Position numbers and translations under genes: made by a program. This document shows positions 26,294-35,985 of a DNA stretch of 64,000 bases, in pieces. Source of the stretch: G965214625 sp965214625 (lineage in GTDB: Bacteria > Pseudomonadota > Gammaproteobacteria > Arenicellales > Poriferihabitantaceae); the NCBI GenBank assembly GCA_965214625.1, contig OZ243962.1:248001-312000 (forward strand). The letters are read 5' to 3'. Each line of letters begins with the position of its first letter. Position 1 is the stretch's first letter. The notes beneath the pieces are model-generated. The model was not told the origin of the DNA. It did no database searches and saw only the letters and a list, made by a program, of their open reading frames with translations.

Positions 26294-27385
26294 ATGCGCG
26301 CAGCGGTATGTTACGAACATGGTCAGCCTCTGGTCATCGAGGAGATTAACCTCATCGAGCCCAAAGGCACACAAGTCAAGGTCAAAATCGGCGCCTGCGC
26401 TATCTGTCATTCCGATATCCATTATATTGAGGGTGCCTGGAAAGGCAAGTTGCCCGCTGTATTCGGGCATGAAGCAGCAGGCGAGGTTGTGGAGGTCGGG
26501 CGAAATGTAAGAGCACTTTGCGTAGGTGACCGGGTCATTGTGACGCTCATCCAGTCTTGTGGACACTGTTTTTACTGCGATCAGGGAGAACCGGTGATGT
26601 GTCATAAAGCGGTGGCACGGGACTCGAATCAAGTATTGTCGCTATCCGATGGGACGCCGGTGATTCAAGGCCTGAAAACCGCTGGATTTGCCGAGTATGT
26701 CGTGGTGGATGAATCCCAGGTTGCAAAACTGCCTCACGATATTCGATTGGATTCGGCGTCACTCCTTGCCTGCGGTGTGATCACGGGTGTGGGCGCGGTC
26801 ACCAATACGGCGAAAGTCAGGCCGGGTTCCAGTGTTGTGGTACTGGGCACCGGTGGTGTCGGATTAAACGCAATCCAGGGAGCACGGCTTTGCGGGGCTC
26901 AACCCATCATTGCCGTCGATATACAAACCGAGAAGCTGAAAGCGGCCCGATATTTTGGTGCAACACACGGATTACTGGCAAACGATGAGACCCTTCGAGA
27001 ACAGGTCCTTGCCCTGACCCACGGACGGGGAGCGGATTATGTGTTCGTCACGGTTGGCGCGAAAGCCGCCATCGACCAGAGCTATGATCTGATTCGAAGA
27101 GGAGGCATGGGGGTCATTGTCGGTATGCCTGCGGTTGATGTGAAAAGCGAGTTCTATCCACTCCAGCTATCCGGCCAGGTGCAAACAATACAGGGCAGTT
27201 TTATGGGACAGACGAAACTGACAACCGATATTCCCTGGCTACTTGAACACTATCGACAGGATCGGTTGAAACTCGATGAACTGATTTCAAACCGATACCC
27301 CCTGGAACAGATCAACGAAGCCATTGAAGAAACCTTGACCGGGACCAGTTTGAGAAATGTCATCGTGATGGATGAACAACTTTGA
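26294..27385 (+). CDS. Zinc-dependent alcohol dehydrogenase
   Basis: A 363-residue MDR-family enzyme. Catalytic zinc ligands are in ACAICHSDIH and FGHEAAGEV (GHE motif); the structural zinc site is SCGHCFYCDQGEPVMC with four Cys. The Rossmann motif is VLGTGGVGLNAIQGARLCGA. This is the class III/long-chain-type layout that oxidises alcohols or formaldehyde adducts with NAD+. The substrate is not predictable. The start is ATG 26294; the open frame begins two codons earlier at a TTG. It ends 25 bases short of the convergent livM stop. Confidence 0.88.
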   Translation: MRAAVCYEHGQPLVIEEINLIEPKGTQVKVKIGACAICHSDIHYIEGAWKGKLPAVFGHEAAGEVVEVGRNVRALCVGDRVIVTLIQSCGHCFYCDQGEPVMCHKAVARDSNQVLSLSDGTPVIQGLKTAGFAEYVVVDESQVAKLPHDIRLDSASLLACGVITGVGAVTNTAKVRPGSSVVVLGTGGVGLNAIQGARLCGAQPIIAVDIQTEKLKAARYFGATHGLLANDETLREQVLALTHGRGADYVFVTVGAKAAIDQSYDLIRRGGMGVIVGMPAVDVKSEFYPLQLSGQVQTIQGSFMGQTKLTTDIPWLLEHYRQDRLKLDELISNRYPLEQINEAIEETLTGTSLRNVIVMDEQL

Positions 27386-27410
27386 GTCGTCCAGCAACAT
27401 TCGACTGATA

Positions 27411-28721
27411 TCATGGCTGTCTGTTTTGCCTTTCCGGTATCAATCCCTTCGGCGAAAATCGCATGACAACCAGCAACAACACTCCCATCATGATCAATCT
27501 CATATAGGCGGCACTGCCAATCAGATGGGCCTTCAGCCAGTAACCATCCGGCATTGGGAATGTAACAAGCTGCATGAGCCAATTCCCCAGCGGTTCCGCC
27601 TCTATCCACAAGAACCAGATGATAAAGCCGCCCAGCACCGCCCCCCAGTTATTTCCCGACCCGCCAATAATGACCATCACCCAGATCAAAAAAGTATAGC
27701 GAAGCGGAATATAACCCGATGGCGTCAATTGCCCGTCCAGCGTGGTCAGCATTGCCCCCGCGATCCCACAGACAGCACAACCAAGCACGAATACCTGCAA
27801 ATGACGCCTGGTCACATCCTTGCCCATCGCACTGGCAGCATCCCGGTTGTCTCGGATGGCACGCATCATCCTCCCCCAGGGCGATTTCAGTGCGCGCTCG
27901 GACAACCACAAAACAATCGCCAGCACCATCACAAACAACATCGCATAGCAGAGTTTGACAAAAACACTGGCCGTATCCGACAGATCGGAACCCAACCAAT
28001 GGGTCAACCCAACAAACCACCCTTGTTCCATCAGTTCGATTTCATAAGGCACCGGTCTTGGAAGACCGGTCACATTTTTCACACCACGGCTTAACCACTC
28101 CTCGTACTTTAAAACTGCGATAATGATTTCTGAAATCCCCAACGTGGCAATCGCAAGATAGTCAGCACGAAGACCCAAAGCAATCTTGCCGATCAACCAT
28201 GCCGCACCCGCCGCAACGGCACCTCCGATGACCCAGGACAATACGATAGGCAGTCCCAGCCCTCCCAGATAGCCGGTCTGCGCCGGATTGACCGACTCAA
28301 TCCGCTCGACGGCCGGATCATACACACTGCGAATCACCATCAGACCGGCCATCACGATCAGCAGCGTCACCCACCCTCGCCAACGGGAAGAAACAAACCG
28401 TCTTGCTGCCATGACGAGAGCCACTGTTGTCAGCAACACCATCGCGGACAGACCGATTCCGATGCCTCCCGCGGCCCAGGCCTCTTTCACCGGTGGCATG
28501 GCGATCAATACGGCCGACAATCCCCCCAATGCCGCAAACCCCATGATGCCGACGTTAAACAGTCCGGCATACCCCCATTGTATGTTGACTCCCAATGACA
28601 TCACCGCAGACACCAGGCACAAATTCAAAATACCCAACGCCACATTCCAGCTCTGACCCAAGCCGACCGCAACCAGCATCAGTGCCATGATGCCGAAACA
28701 GGCATACCCTCTGACGGTCAC
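27411..28721 (-). CDS. livM: Branched-chain amino acid ABC transporter permease LivM
   Basis: 436 residues, with many hydrophobic helices and the BPD_transp_2 signature (NLCLVSAVMSLGVNIQWGYAG near the start, and the LRADYLAIATLGISEII loop). Last gene of the livK-G-F-H-M order on the minus strand, overlapping livH by four bases (ATGA), which couples their translation. An inserted hydrophobic block at about residues 80-150 makes it longer than the typical 310-430 residues. The system imports branched-chain amino acids or related compounds such as amides and urea; the specificity is not fixed by the sequence. Confidence 0.9.
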   Translation of the reverse strand: MTVRGYACFGIMALMLVAVGLGQSWNVALGILNLCLVSAVMSLGVNIQWGYAGLFNVGIMGFAALGGLSAVLIAMPPVKEAWAAGGIGIGLSAMVLLTTVALVMAARRFVSSRWRGWVTLLIVMAGLMVIRSVYDPAVERIESVNPAQTGYLGGLGLPIVLSWVIGGAVAAGAAWLIGKIALGLRADYLAIATLGISEIIIAVLKYEEWLSRGVKNVTGLPRPVPYEIELMEQGWFVGLTHWLGSDLSDTASVFVKLCYAMLFVMVLAIVLWLSERALKSPWGRMMRAIRDNRDAASAMGKDVTRRHLQVFVLGCAVCGIAGAMLTTLDGQLTPSGYIPLRYTFLIWVMVIIGGSGNNWGAVLGGFIIWFLWIEAEPLGNWLMQLVTFPMPDGYWLKAHLIGSAAYMRLIMMGVLLLVVMRFSPKGLIPERQNRQP

Positions 28722-29728
28722 AATACTTTCCCCCGAATAATACCGGTTGGCCTCACCAGCAGCACCGCAACAAGAATGATAAACGACACGGCAAACTTGT
28801 AGTCTGTCGACAACAGTTGGACCAGACCTTCAGGGGCAATCTCCTTCCCCAACAGGTAACCCAGGAACTTCTTGTAGGCATAGGTAATCGTGACTTCCGA
28901 ATAGGCCACCACGAATCCACCCAAAATAGCCCCCACGGGCTGTCCGATGCCGCCGACGATGGCAGAGGCAAACACAGGAAGCAGTATCTGCATGTAGATG
29001 AAGGGCTTAAAACTCTTGTCAAGGCCATAAAGAACACCGGCAATAGTGGCAAGTGCGGCGGTAATCATCCAGGCAATCATGACAACCCGGTCGGGATCAA
29101 TGCCTGACAATAGCGCCAGATCTTCATTATCTGAATAGGCACGCATTGCCTTACCGGCCCGTGTTTTCTGTAAAAACCAGAACAAGGCAAACACCACAAT
29201 CACGGCAATCGCCACCGTAATGACCTGCGTCACCTTAATCGCCAATCCCTCATTCAGTCCGGTGATTTCCTTGAATTCGCGAGCACGAATCAAAAATCGC
29301 AGGCCATCGGAGAAGTTCTGATCATCCGGTCCGATAATAAAACGGATCACCCCGGCCATCACGAACATCACCCCGACCGATACAATGGCCATAATAATCG
29401 GATCCGCCCGCTTTTTTCGATAGAATCGATAGACCATCCGGTCAATGATCAACGACATCCCAACCGCAATCAAAATACCGAAAGGCAGGGCCAGCAATGC
29501 CGTGGGCAAGACACCGAAACGGATGCCGATGTCCTGAAAAAACCAAGTCAGCAAAATCGTACTCATCGCCCCGAATGCCATGAGTTCACCATGCGCAAAA
29601 TTTGCGAAACGCAAAATACCGAAGATCAATGTGACCCCCAGTGCACCCAGCGCAAGCTGGGCGCCATAGACCGTTGCCGGAACAATGACGAAATTGGCCA
29701 ATAATACGAATGCGTTCAGTATGTCCAA
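28718..29728 (-). CDS. livH: Branched-chain amino acid ABC transporter permease LivH
   Basis: 336 residues if it starts at the TTG at 29728, two bases past the livF stop and preceded by GGGGG as a ribosome site; the open frame extends 43 codons further into livF but those lie in the livF coding region. Typical LivH features: QLALGALGVTLIFGILRFANFAHGELMA at about residue 20 and ASAIVGGIGQPVGAILGGFVVAYSE near the end. Partner of LivM as a permease heterodimer. Confidence 0.88.
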   Translation of the reverse strand: MDILNAFVLLANFVIVPATVYGAQLALGALGVTLIFGILRFANFAHGELMAFGAMSTILLTWFFQDIGIRFGVLPTALLALPFGILIAVGMSLIIDRMVYRFYRKKRADPIIMAIVSVGVMFVMAGVIRFIIGPDDQNFSDGLRFLIRAREFKEITGLNEGLAIKVTQVITVAIAVIVVFALFWFLQKTRAGKAMRAYSDNEDLALLSGIDPDRVVMIAWMITAALATIAGVLYGLDKSFKPFIYMQILLPVFASAIVGGIGQPVGAILGGFVVAYSEVTITYAYKKFLGYLLGKEIAPEGLVQLLSTDYKFAVSFIILVAVLLVRPTGIIRGKVL

Positions 29729-29729
29729 A

Positions 29730-30437
29730 CTATCCCCCGAGAAAGGATCGGCGTACTTCGGCATCGGCCAGTAACGCTTGTCCGGTATCCGTAAAACGGT
29801 TACGTCCCTGCACCAGCACATACCCGCGATCAGCAATTTCCAATGCCTGACGGGCATTTTGCTCTACCATCAAGATGGCAATCCCGGCTTTCGCAATATC
29901 CAGTATCTTGTCGAACAGATCATCCATGACGATCGGTGAAACCCCGGCTGTCGGTTCATCCAGCATCAACAGTTTGGGCTGCGTCATCAACGCCCGTCCA
30001 ACGGCCACCTGCTGCCTTTGCCCGCCGGATAATTCACCGGCCGGCTGCAGTCGTTTCTCCTCCAGAACAGGGAAAAGACGATAGACCTGCTGCAAGGTCT
30101 GGGTAATCTCATCGGTTCGTATGTAGGCCCCCATCTCCAGATTTTCCTCGACGGTCAATGAGACAAAAATATTATTTGTCTGCGGCACAAACCCCATTCC
30201 GACCCCGACGCGCTCTTGGGGCGCTAACGCGGTAATATCCACCCCATCAAGCACCACTGACCCCTGTTTCAGCGTGAGCATGCCAAATACGGCCTTCATT
30301 GCAGTGGATTTGCCTGCGCCATTGGGCCCCACCACCACTGCGATCTCTCCTTTTTCCACGGTAATCGTACAATCATGGATAATATCCGCTCCCGAACCAT
30401 ACCCGCCGGTCATATTCAGAGCAGACAGGAATTTCAT
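29730..30437 (-). CDS. livF: Branched-chain amino acid ABC transporter ATPase LivF
   Basis: 235 residues. Walker A GPNGAGKS (about residues 38-45), signature LSGGQRQQVAVGRAL, Walker B LLMLDEPTAG. The MKFLSALNMTGGYG start and the short length are those of LivF. It overlaps livG by four bases and is followed directly by livH. Confidence 0.93.
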   Translation of the reverse strand: MKFLSALNMTGGYGSGADIIHDCTITVEKGEIAVVVGPNGAGKSTAMKAVFGMLTLKQGSVVLDGVDITALAPQERVGVGMGFVPQTNNIFVSLTVEENLEMGAYIRTDEITQTLQQVYRLFPVLEEKRLQPAGELSGGQRQQVAVGRALMTQPKLLMLDEPTAGVSPIVMDDLFDKILDIAKAGIAILMVEQNARQALEIADRGYVLVQGRNRFTDTGQALLADAEVRRSFLGG

Positions 30438-31225
30438 TGCGCTTCCCTGCGCCTGTTTTTCAAACCCGTCCCAAGATAGGCCTCGATCACTTCCTCATTG
30501 GATTTCACCTCCTTTGCGGTTCCCTGAGCCAGCAACCGACCCTCTGCCATCACGATCACCGGATCACACATCCGCGTGATGAATTCCATATCATGTTCTA
30601 TCATACAGAAGGTATATCCGCGTTCCTGGTTCAACCGATGAATCGAACTGCCTATTGTCTTTAGCAAGGTCCGGTTGACACCCGCGCCCACCTCATCCAG
30701 AAAAACGATTTTGGCATCCACCATCATCGTGCGGCCCAGTTCAAGGAGTTTTTTCTGTCCCCCTGAAAGATTTCCTGCCAATTCCCGTTCCAAGTGCGAA
30801 ATCTCAAGAAAATCAATGACCTCACGGGCTCTTTCTCTGACTTTTCGTTCATGGTCACGCACCTGGGACTGCCTGAACCAGGCGTCAATCAACCGTTCTC
30901 CAGGCTGCTTGTCCGGGACCATCATCAAATTTTCAAGTACCGTCAACGTCGAGAATTCATGGGCAATCTGAAATGTACGAAGCAACCCTTTTTTGAACAA
31001 CTCGTGAGGCGGCAGCCCGGTGATCTCCTCGTTATCAAGATAGACATGACCGGAGGTCGGTCGATAGGCCCCCGCAATCACGTTGAATAACGTTGTTTTA
31101 CCCGCGCCGTTCGGACCGATCAGTCCGGTGATGGAGTTTTGTTCGATTGTCAGCGAGGTCCCGTCAACGGCACGGATGCCTCCAAAATGCATATGCAGAT
31201 TTTCGACTCTGATCATAATGCACAA
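30434..31225 (-). CDS. livG: Branched-chain amino acid ABC transporter ATPase LivG
   Basis: 263 residues. Walker A GPNGAGKT, signature LSGGQKKLLELGRTM, Walker B VFLDEVGAGVN. LivG normally reads DEPAAG-type at the B motif; the Val-Gly in EVGAG is a mild deviation that keeps the catalytic Glu. The start could be the ATG at 31225 or the second Met at 31216. It lies downstream of the livK terminator-like hairpin, so part of livK transcription probably stops before it, giving more binding protein than ATPase. Confidence 0.92.
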   Translation of the reverse strand: MCIMIRVENLHMHFGGIRAVDGTSLTIEQNSITGLIGPNGAGKTTLFNVIAGAYRPTSGHVYLDNEEITGLPPHELFKKGLLRTFQIAHEFSTLTVLENLMMVPDKQPGERLIDAWFRQSQVRDHERKVRERAREVIDFLEISHLERELAGNLSGGQKKLLELGRTMMVDAKIVFLDEVGAGVNRTLLKTIGSSIHRLNQERGYTFCMIEHDMEFITRMCDPVIVMAEGRLLAQGTAKEVKSNEEVIEAYLGTGLKNRRREAQ

Positions 31226-31237
31226 TGGGCCCTGTCA

Positions 31238-31274
31238 AAAAAAACGGCCAAATAGCTTGACCGTTTTTAATTGG
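31238..31274 (-). terminator. Hairpin between livK and livG
   Basis: On the minus strand AAAACGGTCA-AGCTATT-TGGCCGTTTT folds into a stem with one G-T wobble, and is followed by TTTT. This looks like a partial intrinsic terminator that would let the binding protein be made in excess of the ABC subunits. Confidence 0.7.
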
Positions 31275-31290
31275 ATTGGCGAAGTCGGCG

Positions 31291-32478
31291 TCAATGATAG
31301 GTGACAGTTTCAAATTTTCCTGATTTGACCTCGACTTCACGATAGGAACCGGATGATTCACCTGTGCCAATCAGTTCAACCGCCGTGCCGCCGACATAGT
31401 CTATCTCGCCGCCATCTGCCAGAATGCGCAACCCCTTGGCCAGTTCACCCGGATAGATTTTCTCTCCCGGGGCATTGGCTACGGCCATCACATGATCCTT
31501 AAAATCGGCACTGCGGCTGGATCCGGCAGATTGCATCGCCAGCAAAATGAGCGCAGAGGCATCATAACATTCAGGCACATACGAATCGGTTCCGTTAAAA
31601 TCAGCATCCTTGGTCAAGTCAGCCATCACTGTCGCACCCGGACTGTCGGTACCGGGGACCGTCCCAAAGGACCCATTGATATCCGTTCCGAAATTGTCGG
31701 TCAGCGAATCGCCCACCATTCCATCTGGCAGCATAAAAGTATCAAACGCCCCACTGTCCAAGGCAGTCTGGATGATCCCCTTACCGCCCTGATCAATATA
31801 ACCGGCAACCACCAACACCTCCCCACCAGCCGCCGACAGGGTGCCCACTTCCGCTGAGTAGTCGGCTTTGCCATCCTCGTGGGCGGCGGTTACGGTCACT
31901 TCGCCACCGGCCGCCTCAAATGCCGTCTTGAAGCTGTCAGCAAGTCCTTTACCGTAATCATTGTTGGTATGTGTCAGTGCCACTGAAGTGATTCCCCGAT
32001 TGCCCAACACCACCGCCATGATCTGCCCTTGACGCGCATCGGATGGTGCCGTGCGGAAAAACAGGCCGTTATCCTTCAGCGTCGACAGCGCCGGTGACGT
32101 TGCAGACGGCGACACCATAACCACGCCGTTTGGAATCGCGACATTATTCAACACCGCCGTCGTTGCACCTGAACAGGTCGCCCCGTTAATCGCGGCCACC
32201 CCATCTGATGTAACCAATCGCTCGGCGGCAGCGGTTGCGGCTGCCGCATCAATACAGGTACTGTCAGCTCGGACCGAAACCACTTTCGTGCCGCCAAGAA
32301 AAAGTCCACTGTCGGAGACTTCGGCAATCGCCAACTCACCCCCTTTCGCCATCGGTGCCACCAGTGATTCAGTCGGCCCGGTAAACCCTTGGAGCATCCC
32401 GATTTTGACGACATCTTCTGCCACTGCAGTCACCGAAAATGCCATCGAAATTGCTGTTGTGACCAATAGTTTTCTCAT
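31291..32478 (-). CDS. livK: Branched-chain amino acid ABC transporter substrate-binding protein LivK
   Basis: 395 residues starting at Met of MRKLLVTTAISMAFSVTAVAEDVV, which is a signal peptide cleaved after AVA. GGAG sits about nine bases upstream, so this start is preferred over the longer frame. Type-I periplasmic binding-protein fold: GFTGPTESLVAPMAKGGELA, INGATCSGATTAVL and VSPSATSPALS. Full length. First gene of the operon, so its promoter lies in the gap to 32990. Confidence 0.92.
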   Translation of the reverse strand: MRKLLVTTAISMAFSVTAVAEDVVKIGMLQGFTGPTESLVAPMAKGGELAIAEVSDSGLFLGGTKVVSVRADSTCIDAAAATAAAERLVTSDGVAAINGATCSGATTAVLNNVAIPNGVVMVSPSATSPALSTLKDNGLFFRTAPSDARQGQIMAVVLGNRGITSVALTHTNNDYGKGLADSFKTAFEAAGGEVTVTAAHEDGKADYSAEVGTLSAAGGEVLVVAGYIDQGGKGIIQTALDSGAFDTFMLPDGMVGDSLTDNFGTDINGSFGTVPGTDSPGATVMADLTKDADFNGTDSYVPECYDASALILLAMQSAGSSRSADFKDHVMAVANAPGEKIYPGELAKGLRILADGGEIDYVGGTAVELIGTGESSGSYREVEVKSGKFETVTYH

Positions 32479-32990
32479 CGTACTTTCTCCGCAAAAAATA
32501 AATTCTCCTCGTAAATGATTCATATCAGAACCGATTCTGACTCGACGACTAAACCATAGGTCAATCGTCGGAATTCAATTACATCGTAACCTTGATTCTA
32601 GTTCGATGCACTGTTGGAAACAACTGCTCTTCAGGCCTCATCGATGTGAGCTTTACCTAAAACATACTGGCTTCTCATTTCCTTGACGAAAACACCGAAC
32701 ATCAAATAAAGAATCGAAAAGTTGCCTGCGACAGCTGCCTCTCCCCAACCGAAACAACGCACCTTTGGCTGAATAATTTCGGTCTCGTGGTATATCTCAC
32801 ACCGTCGGACGAATCGACCAATACGTTCTGTTGACCGTGCTGATGATCCTTGTTTGCAATGCTTTGATCCTCGCCGGCCGCCGTCTTTCCCTGATGGCCG
32901 AATAATCCTTCAACACCCGACTCCTTGGTTACAACACCAGTGCCAACTTTGAACATGCAATGGCCCTGAGCCCAGTGTAGTCAGTCCGAG
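32479..32990. other. livK promoter region
   Basis: About 510 bases without a supported gene. It should carry the livK promoter. Confidence 0.35.
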
Positions 32991-33720
32991 TCACTTCCGG
33001 TCCAATAGCGTGCTATTACGTATGATCAGCCGATAAATCAATCTATTTCGTTCCATCTCCCCTCGAAGGAATAATAAAATGCTCGGCATGACTTGATGGA
33101 GCGAAGGAATGAATAGATGCGCGCCGTTTATTCCCCGGCCAGGTGTTCTGCCCGAGCTGAGGGTCATGGCAACGCCGTTAATGAAGTCACGGACTGTGCC
33201 CGTTTGCAGACTCGTCAGACCCGAGTGTTTCGTGCCAGCATCAGTTCGCTTAGCACCGATATAACCATAAAGGATCGGGTCACTCGGGTCATCATTCATG
33301 CGTGAGGCACTGACCGCACCACCGAGTTCTTCGGCATTCGGTCCGAAGAACCTGCCGATGATTGTCCCTATGATGCCACGCACGCTATCGAACGACGGGA
33401 CTGTCGCTTCATCGGCGCTGTCATCCCCGGTCAATGTCGCCGTGAACTGACCGTTTTCGATTTTCCCATCAGTAATGGTGAAGCTGCTCGTTGGTCAGGA
33501 TTGACGAGGTGGTGCAGCACCTGAATACCGCTCTGTCCCTTCGACATCGAAAATTTCCCCCTCCAGCGAACGCATATCGAAATTGGCAACGATCCGCACT
33601 GACCCGTAATATCGCTACCTATTCTGATCGTCTTGCTGTCTTCGAGCGCCCATCCGCTCTAAACTCCCCGTCATAGATAGCTTCGCTCTCCGTAGGAACG
33701 GCATCCTTAGGAAAGGTTCG
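32991..33720 (-). pseudogene. TbpB-like outer-membrane lipoprotein relic
   Basis: The frame 33434-32991 and its upstream continuation read TITDGKIENGQFTATLTGDD and then GIIGTIIGRFFGPNAEELGG, a match to the C-terminal beta-barrel of transferrin-binding-protein-like solute binding lipoproteins (GxFYGPNAxExGG). Further upstream, in another frame, VIANFDMRSLEGEIFDVEG looks like a preceding strand pair of the same fold. In-frame stops near 33500 and the lack of any signal peptide or lipobox show a broken gene. Family members capture host or environmental ligands at the cell surface. Confidence 0.55.
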
Positions 33721-33728
33721 TCCTGTTC

Positions 33729-34787
33729 TTAATTTTGAAGAAGACCCTGATGGTCCTGCACACGGTGAGCGGCTTTAAACCCACTTAGAAAAGCCGTCAG
33801 ATTATCACCCAATGCCGGGCACAGATAACCCCCTTCCTGCACGATCACTGTGGGTAAATTCAATCCCGCACAACGAGCACCGATCATCTCGAATCCCCGG
33901 GTGGTAATGGATAGGCCTGCAATCGGGTCCCCCTCGAATCCATCCAGACCCAAAGCAATCACCAATACGTTCGGACCAAAGACAGCGACCCGTTCCAGAC
34001 CAGCCTCCAGAGCTTGCAAAAACACCTCATCACGACTGCCCCGCGCAATAGGCAAATTGAGATTGTATCCGATACCCTGGTCTGCACCCCGTTCACAGGC
34101 ATGCCCCCAATAAAACGGATAGAATCGACTGGGGTCGGCATGGACTGAGACCGTCAGCACATCATCACGATGATAGAAAATACCTTGGGTGCCATTCCCG
34201 TGGTGCAAGTCAACATCCACCACAGCAGGCCGCATTCCATGATGGCATAGCCATTGTGCAGCGACCGCCGTGTTATTGAAATAGCAAAAACCGCCTGCCA
34301 AATCACGAAACGCATGATGGCCAGGTGGACGACACAATGCATACGCCATCGGCATTCCCTGATAGACCAGTGATGCCGCATGAACCGCACTGTTCACACT
34401 CCAGCAAATCGACTGATAGGTCTTGGCAGAGATCGGACAGTTTGTATCGGTCGTATGATAGCCCGTCTGCGCAATGGCTGATTTGGGATAGACACCCTCC
34501 CGATTTGCCGGATGGAGATTGGGAATGACTTCCTGTGAGGCACCGGGCATACGTTGCCAGCGACGGAAGATGTTTTTGAGAAACTGAATATACTCGGGGG
34601 AGTGAACGGCAGACAACGGCGCCAAACCGTAGTCAGCTGGTTCCACAAGTTCGAACCCGGCCGATTTTGCGCCCGCCAGTAACCGGTCCACCCGCTCGGG
34701 CTGTTCCGGATTAGCACTGCGGACCCCATTGGCCAGAAAATACCGGGGGTCATGCAACTTCTGATCCGGATGCAGAATCACTTTCAT
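33729..34787 (-). CDS. Acetylpolyamine amidohydrolase / class II histone deacetylase family
   Basis: 352 residues. Zinc-hydrolase motifs of the arginase-deacetylase fold: RPPGHHAF (about residue 150), VVDVDLHHGNGTQ (metal Asp and His) and ALGLDGFEGDP. The MKVILHPDQKLHDP start and full length fit acetylpolyamine amidohydrolases, which remove acetyl from putrescine, cadaverine or spermidine. It is the upstream-most-but-one neighbour of BKACE and a class III aminotransferase on the same strand, which fits polyamine or diamine catabolism. Confidence 0.88.
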   Translation of the reverse strand: MKVILHPDQKLHDPRYFLANGVRSANPEQPERVDRLLAGAKSAGFELVEPADYGLAPLSAVHSPEYIQFLKNIFRRWQRMPGASQEVIPNLHPANREGVYPKSAIAQTGYHTTDTNCPISAKTYQSICWSVNSAVHAASLVYQGMPMAYALCRPPGHHAFRDLAGGFCYFNNTAVAAQWLCHHGMRPAVVDVDLHHGNGTQGIFYHRDDVLTVSVHADPSRFYPFYWGHACERGADQGIGYNLNLPIARGSRDEVFLQALEAGLERVAVFGPNVLVIALGLDGFEGDPIAGLSITTRGFEMIGARCAGLNLPTVIVQEGGYLCPALGDNLTAFLSGFKAAHRVQDHQGLLQN

Positions 34788-35034
34788 TCAGATAACGCCC
34801 CTTCTCTCGTCAACCCCACTGACACGACAACCATAAGACGACTCATTCCCTCGCAGTACATTTATCACAAATCTTTCTTGCACTTTACCCAACCCGCCGA
34901 CAGAAATCAGGATGCCCGTTTTGAGCAGTAACCGCACTGGTTGCGTCATCACCCTCTCCAAGAACAGCACGATGCTTCGCTGCATCGACCGTGACGGACT
35001 GAGTGATAATGACTGGCCATGTGATCACACCCGG

Positions 35035-35961
35035 TCAAAAGGCGGTGTTTTCCAATCCCTTCAGGCCAAGCATGTCTCGAACCTGTCCAGGGGTTGCGAT
35101 TTCCCGACCCAGACTTTCCGCGATCTGCCTTATTTTCCGTACCTGATCGGCGTTGGATTGGGCAAGTTGCCCCCGGGCGATATAAATGCTGTCCTCCAGC
35201 CCCACCCGCACATGTCCACCCATGGTGGCCGCCGCCGTGGTCAATGGAATCTGGTGCCTTCCCGCTGCAAGGACCGAAAAAAGGAATTGGTCTGCAAACA
35301 ATTTGTCACCAATGTGTTTCATATGCACCAGATTATCGATATCGGCACCAATGCCCCCCAACACACCAAAAACAAACTGAATAAAGAAAGGCGGCTCAAC
35401 CAGTCCACGGTCTGCAAAATGAGCCAGTGTATAGAGGTGTCCGACATCATAGCACTCGAACTCGAACCTTGCGCCCCGTTGTCTGCCCATTTGCTCAAAA
35501 ATCGTTTCGATATCCTGGAAAGTATTCTTGAACACCCGGTCCCGGGATCCTTCAAGATAGGCTCTCTCCCACTCATATTTCCATTTTTGATATCGATTGG
35601 CCACACCAAACAGACCGAAATTCATCGATCCCAGATTCAAAGAACACATCTCCGGCGAGGCCTCTTTGGGTCCGGCCAGACGCTCATCCAGACTCATCTG
35701 TGCACTGCCGCCGGTCGTCAGATTGGCAATGGCCTCGGTACGCTGTCTGATTCGATTCAGAAAATCCATGAACAGGGCCGGTTCCGCCGAAGGATGGCCG
35801 GTCTGCGGGTCTCTTGCGTGTAGATGCAAGATAGCGGCACCCGCCTCAACCGCACCGATTCCCTCATGGGCAATTTCTTGTGGCGTGATCGGCAAATGGG
35901 GCGTCATGGTCGGAGTATGAATCGAGCCGGTGACGGCACAGGTGATGATAATTTTTGACAT
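35035..35961 (-). CDS. BKACE-family (3-keto-5-aminohexanoate cleavage) enzyme
   Basis: 308 residues. Typical opening MSKIIITCAVTGSIHTP, metal-binding HLHARDP (about residue 46), NLTTGGS and GGHVRVGLEDS. BKACE enzymes transfer the acyl fragment of a beta-keto acid to acetyl-CoA, with substrates ranging from 3-keto-5-aminohexanoate to dehydrocarnitine. It starts about 25 bases after the aminotransferase stop, so the two are probably co-transcribed; an aminotransferase next to BKACE suggests that an amine is first converted to a keto acid. Confidence 0.9.
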   Translation of the reverse strand: MSKIIITCAVTGSIHTPTMTPHLPITPQEIAHEGIGAVEAGAAILHLHARDPQTGHPSAEPALFMDFLNRIRQRTEAIANLTTGGSAQMSLDERLAGPKEASPEMCSLNLGSMNFGLFGVANRYQKWKYEWERAYLEGSRDRVFKNTFQDIETIFEQMGRQRGARFEFECYDVGHLYTLAHFADRGLVEPPFFIQFVFGVLGGIGADIDNLVHMKHIGDKLFADQFLFSVLAAGRHQIPLTTAAATMGGHVRVGLEDSIYIARGQLAQSNADQVRKIRQIAESLGREIATPGQVRDMLGLKGLENTAF

Positions 35962-35985
35962 CGAAACGAGAGCGATTAAATTAAA

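Noticed and set aside
27372..28094. Long plus-strand frame (240 codons) opposite livM
   Set aside because: Gln/His-rich shadow of a conserved transporter gene; no homology and no ribosome site.
34912..35823. Plus-strand frame of 303 codons opposite the BKACE gene
   Set aside because: Antisense to a well-conserved enzyme; no recognisable motif.
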